A stretch of 6,933 bases of DNA from Gammaproteobacteria bacterium (GTDB taxonomy: Bacteria; Pseudomonadota; Gammaproteobacteria; HK1): positions 1-6,933 of the forward strand of contig JAGRHX010000423.1 in NCBI GenBank assembly GCA_020444775.1, read 5' to 3'. Both the position numbers and the translations under genes were made by a program. The notes beneath the pieces are model-generated. The model was not told where the DNA came from, searched no databases, and saw only the letters and a list, made by a program, of their open reading frames with translations. Shown piece by piece: positions 6,235 to 6,933 of the stretch. Each line of letters starts with the position of its first letter. Position 1 is the stretch's first letter.

Positions 6235-6377
6235 GGCTCTAAATCGGCTACATTGCGCGACCGTAAAGCCTACCGAGAATCTCATGGCCAGCCGCGGGAG
6301 CCTTGGCGTCAATTGTCCAGACGCAGCTTCGTGACCTGGCCCAGCCACCTGCGACGAGCCTTCAGGAGTTCATGTCC

Positions 6378-6933
6378 ATGTCCATCATCGAGGAATATCG
6401 GGCCCATACCCGCGAACGTTGGCAGCAGCAGATCCCTCCCTTGCCGCTGAACGCGCAGCAGACCGCCGAGCTGGTCGAGCTGTTGAAGAGCCCGCCGGCC
6501 GGTGAAGAGGCCTACATCCTCGACCTCATCACCAACAACGTACCGCCGGGCGTGGACGAGGCCGCCTACGTGAAGGCCGCCTTCCTCGCCGATGTCGCTC
6601 AGGGCAAGGCCAGCTCGCCGCTCATCGACCGACGCAAGGCGGTCGAGCTGCTCGGCACCATGGCCGGTGGCTACAACGTCGAGCCACTGGTCGCGCTGCT
6701 CGATGACGAGGCGCTGGCCGCCACCGCCGCCGCGCAGCTCGGCAAGACCCTGCTGATGTTCGATGCCTTCAACGACGTCGCGGCCAAGGCCGACGCCGGC
6801 AACCCGCACGCCAAGGCGGTGATGGAAGCCTGGTCGGAGGCCGAGTGGTTCAACGACCGTCGTGCGCTGCCCGAGGAGATCAAGATCTCGGTGTTCAAGG
6901 TCACTGGTGAGACCAACACCGACGATCTGTCGC
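6378..6933 (+). CDS. acnB: Aconitate hydratase B (5' part; 3' end beyond the window)
   Basis: AcnB interconverts citrate and isocitrate through cis-aconitate in the TCA and glyoxylate cycles, using a 4Fe-4S cluster; in E. coli it also binds its own mRNA when the cluster is lost. The first 185 codons are present of about 860. The translation matches the E. coli N-terminal HEAT-like domain closely from memory: EEYRAHTRER, LVELLKSPPAGEEAYILDLITNNVPPGVDEAAYVKAAFLA, SPLIDRRKAVELLGTMAGGYNVEPL, KTLLMFDAFNDV, EAWSEAEWF and VFKVTGETNTDDLS at the edge. The catalytic and cluster residues lie outside. AGGAG (6364-6368) lies 9 bases before the ATG at 6378 but only 3 before an in-frame ATG at 6372, so 6378 is preferred; the upstream one would add Met-Ser. 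The gene is divergent from the LysR regulator. Confidence 0.96.
   Translation, partial: MSIIEEYRAHTRERWQQQIPPLPLNAQQTAELVELLKSPPAGEEAYILDLITNNVPPGVDEAAYVKAAFLADVAQGKASSPLIDRRKAVELLGTMAGGYNVEPLVALLDDEALAATAAAQLGKTLLMFDAFNDVAAKADAGNPHAKAVMEAWSEAEWFNDRRALPEEIKISVFKVTGETNTDDLS

Overview
The window is GC-rich, densely packed bacterial DNA. It looks like a proteobacterium, most likely a gammaproteobacterium: the aconitase B N-terminus reads close to the E. coli protein, while the LeuC N-terminus reads more like the form I remember from cyanobacteria. Genus-level placement is inference and was not tested. No rRNA, tRNA, CRISPR array, insertion sequence or phage gene was seen.

Layout, left to right. 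On the minus strand are three genes transcribed right to left: a small exported thioredoxin-like gene (2088 to 1681), a CcdA-type membrane electron-transfer gene (1566 to 853), and the 5' part of leuC (677 to beyond the left edge). A 371-base divergent intergenic region with two back-to-back inverted repeats separates these from a plus-strand luciferase-like flavin monooxygenase gene (2460-3761). That gene converges on a minus-strand LysR regulator / 14-TM MFS exporter pair (6185 to 5307 and 5305 to 3785), spaced by a single base. An AT-rich, palindrome-bearing region lies between the LysR gene and plus-strand acnB, which runs off the right edge.

The main discovery is in the thioredoxin-like gene. 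Its frame is open for 135 codons except for one TGA (1926-1924), which falls exactly on the first cysteine codon of the WCxxC active site, giving W-TGA-G-T-C. The frame, the domain and the second cysteine all continue normally after it. A 5-bp hairpin with a CGUGA loop starts at a distance from the TGA typical of bacterial SECIS elements. The simplest reading is a selenocysteine (UGTC) periplasmic thioredoxin-like protein, probably redox-coupled to the CcdA protein encoded next to it. A TGC/TGT to TGA nonsense mutation or a sequencing error is the main alternative.

The other genes look like ordinary metabolism (LeuC, leucine synthesis; AcnB, TCA cycle) and accessory oxidation/efflux functions whose substrates cannot be read from sequence.
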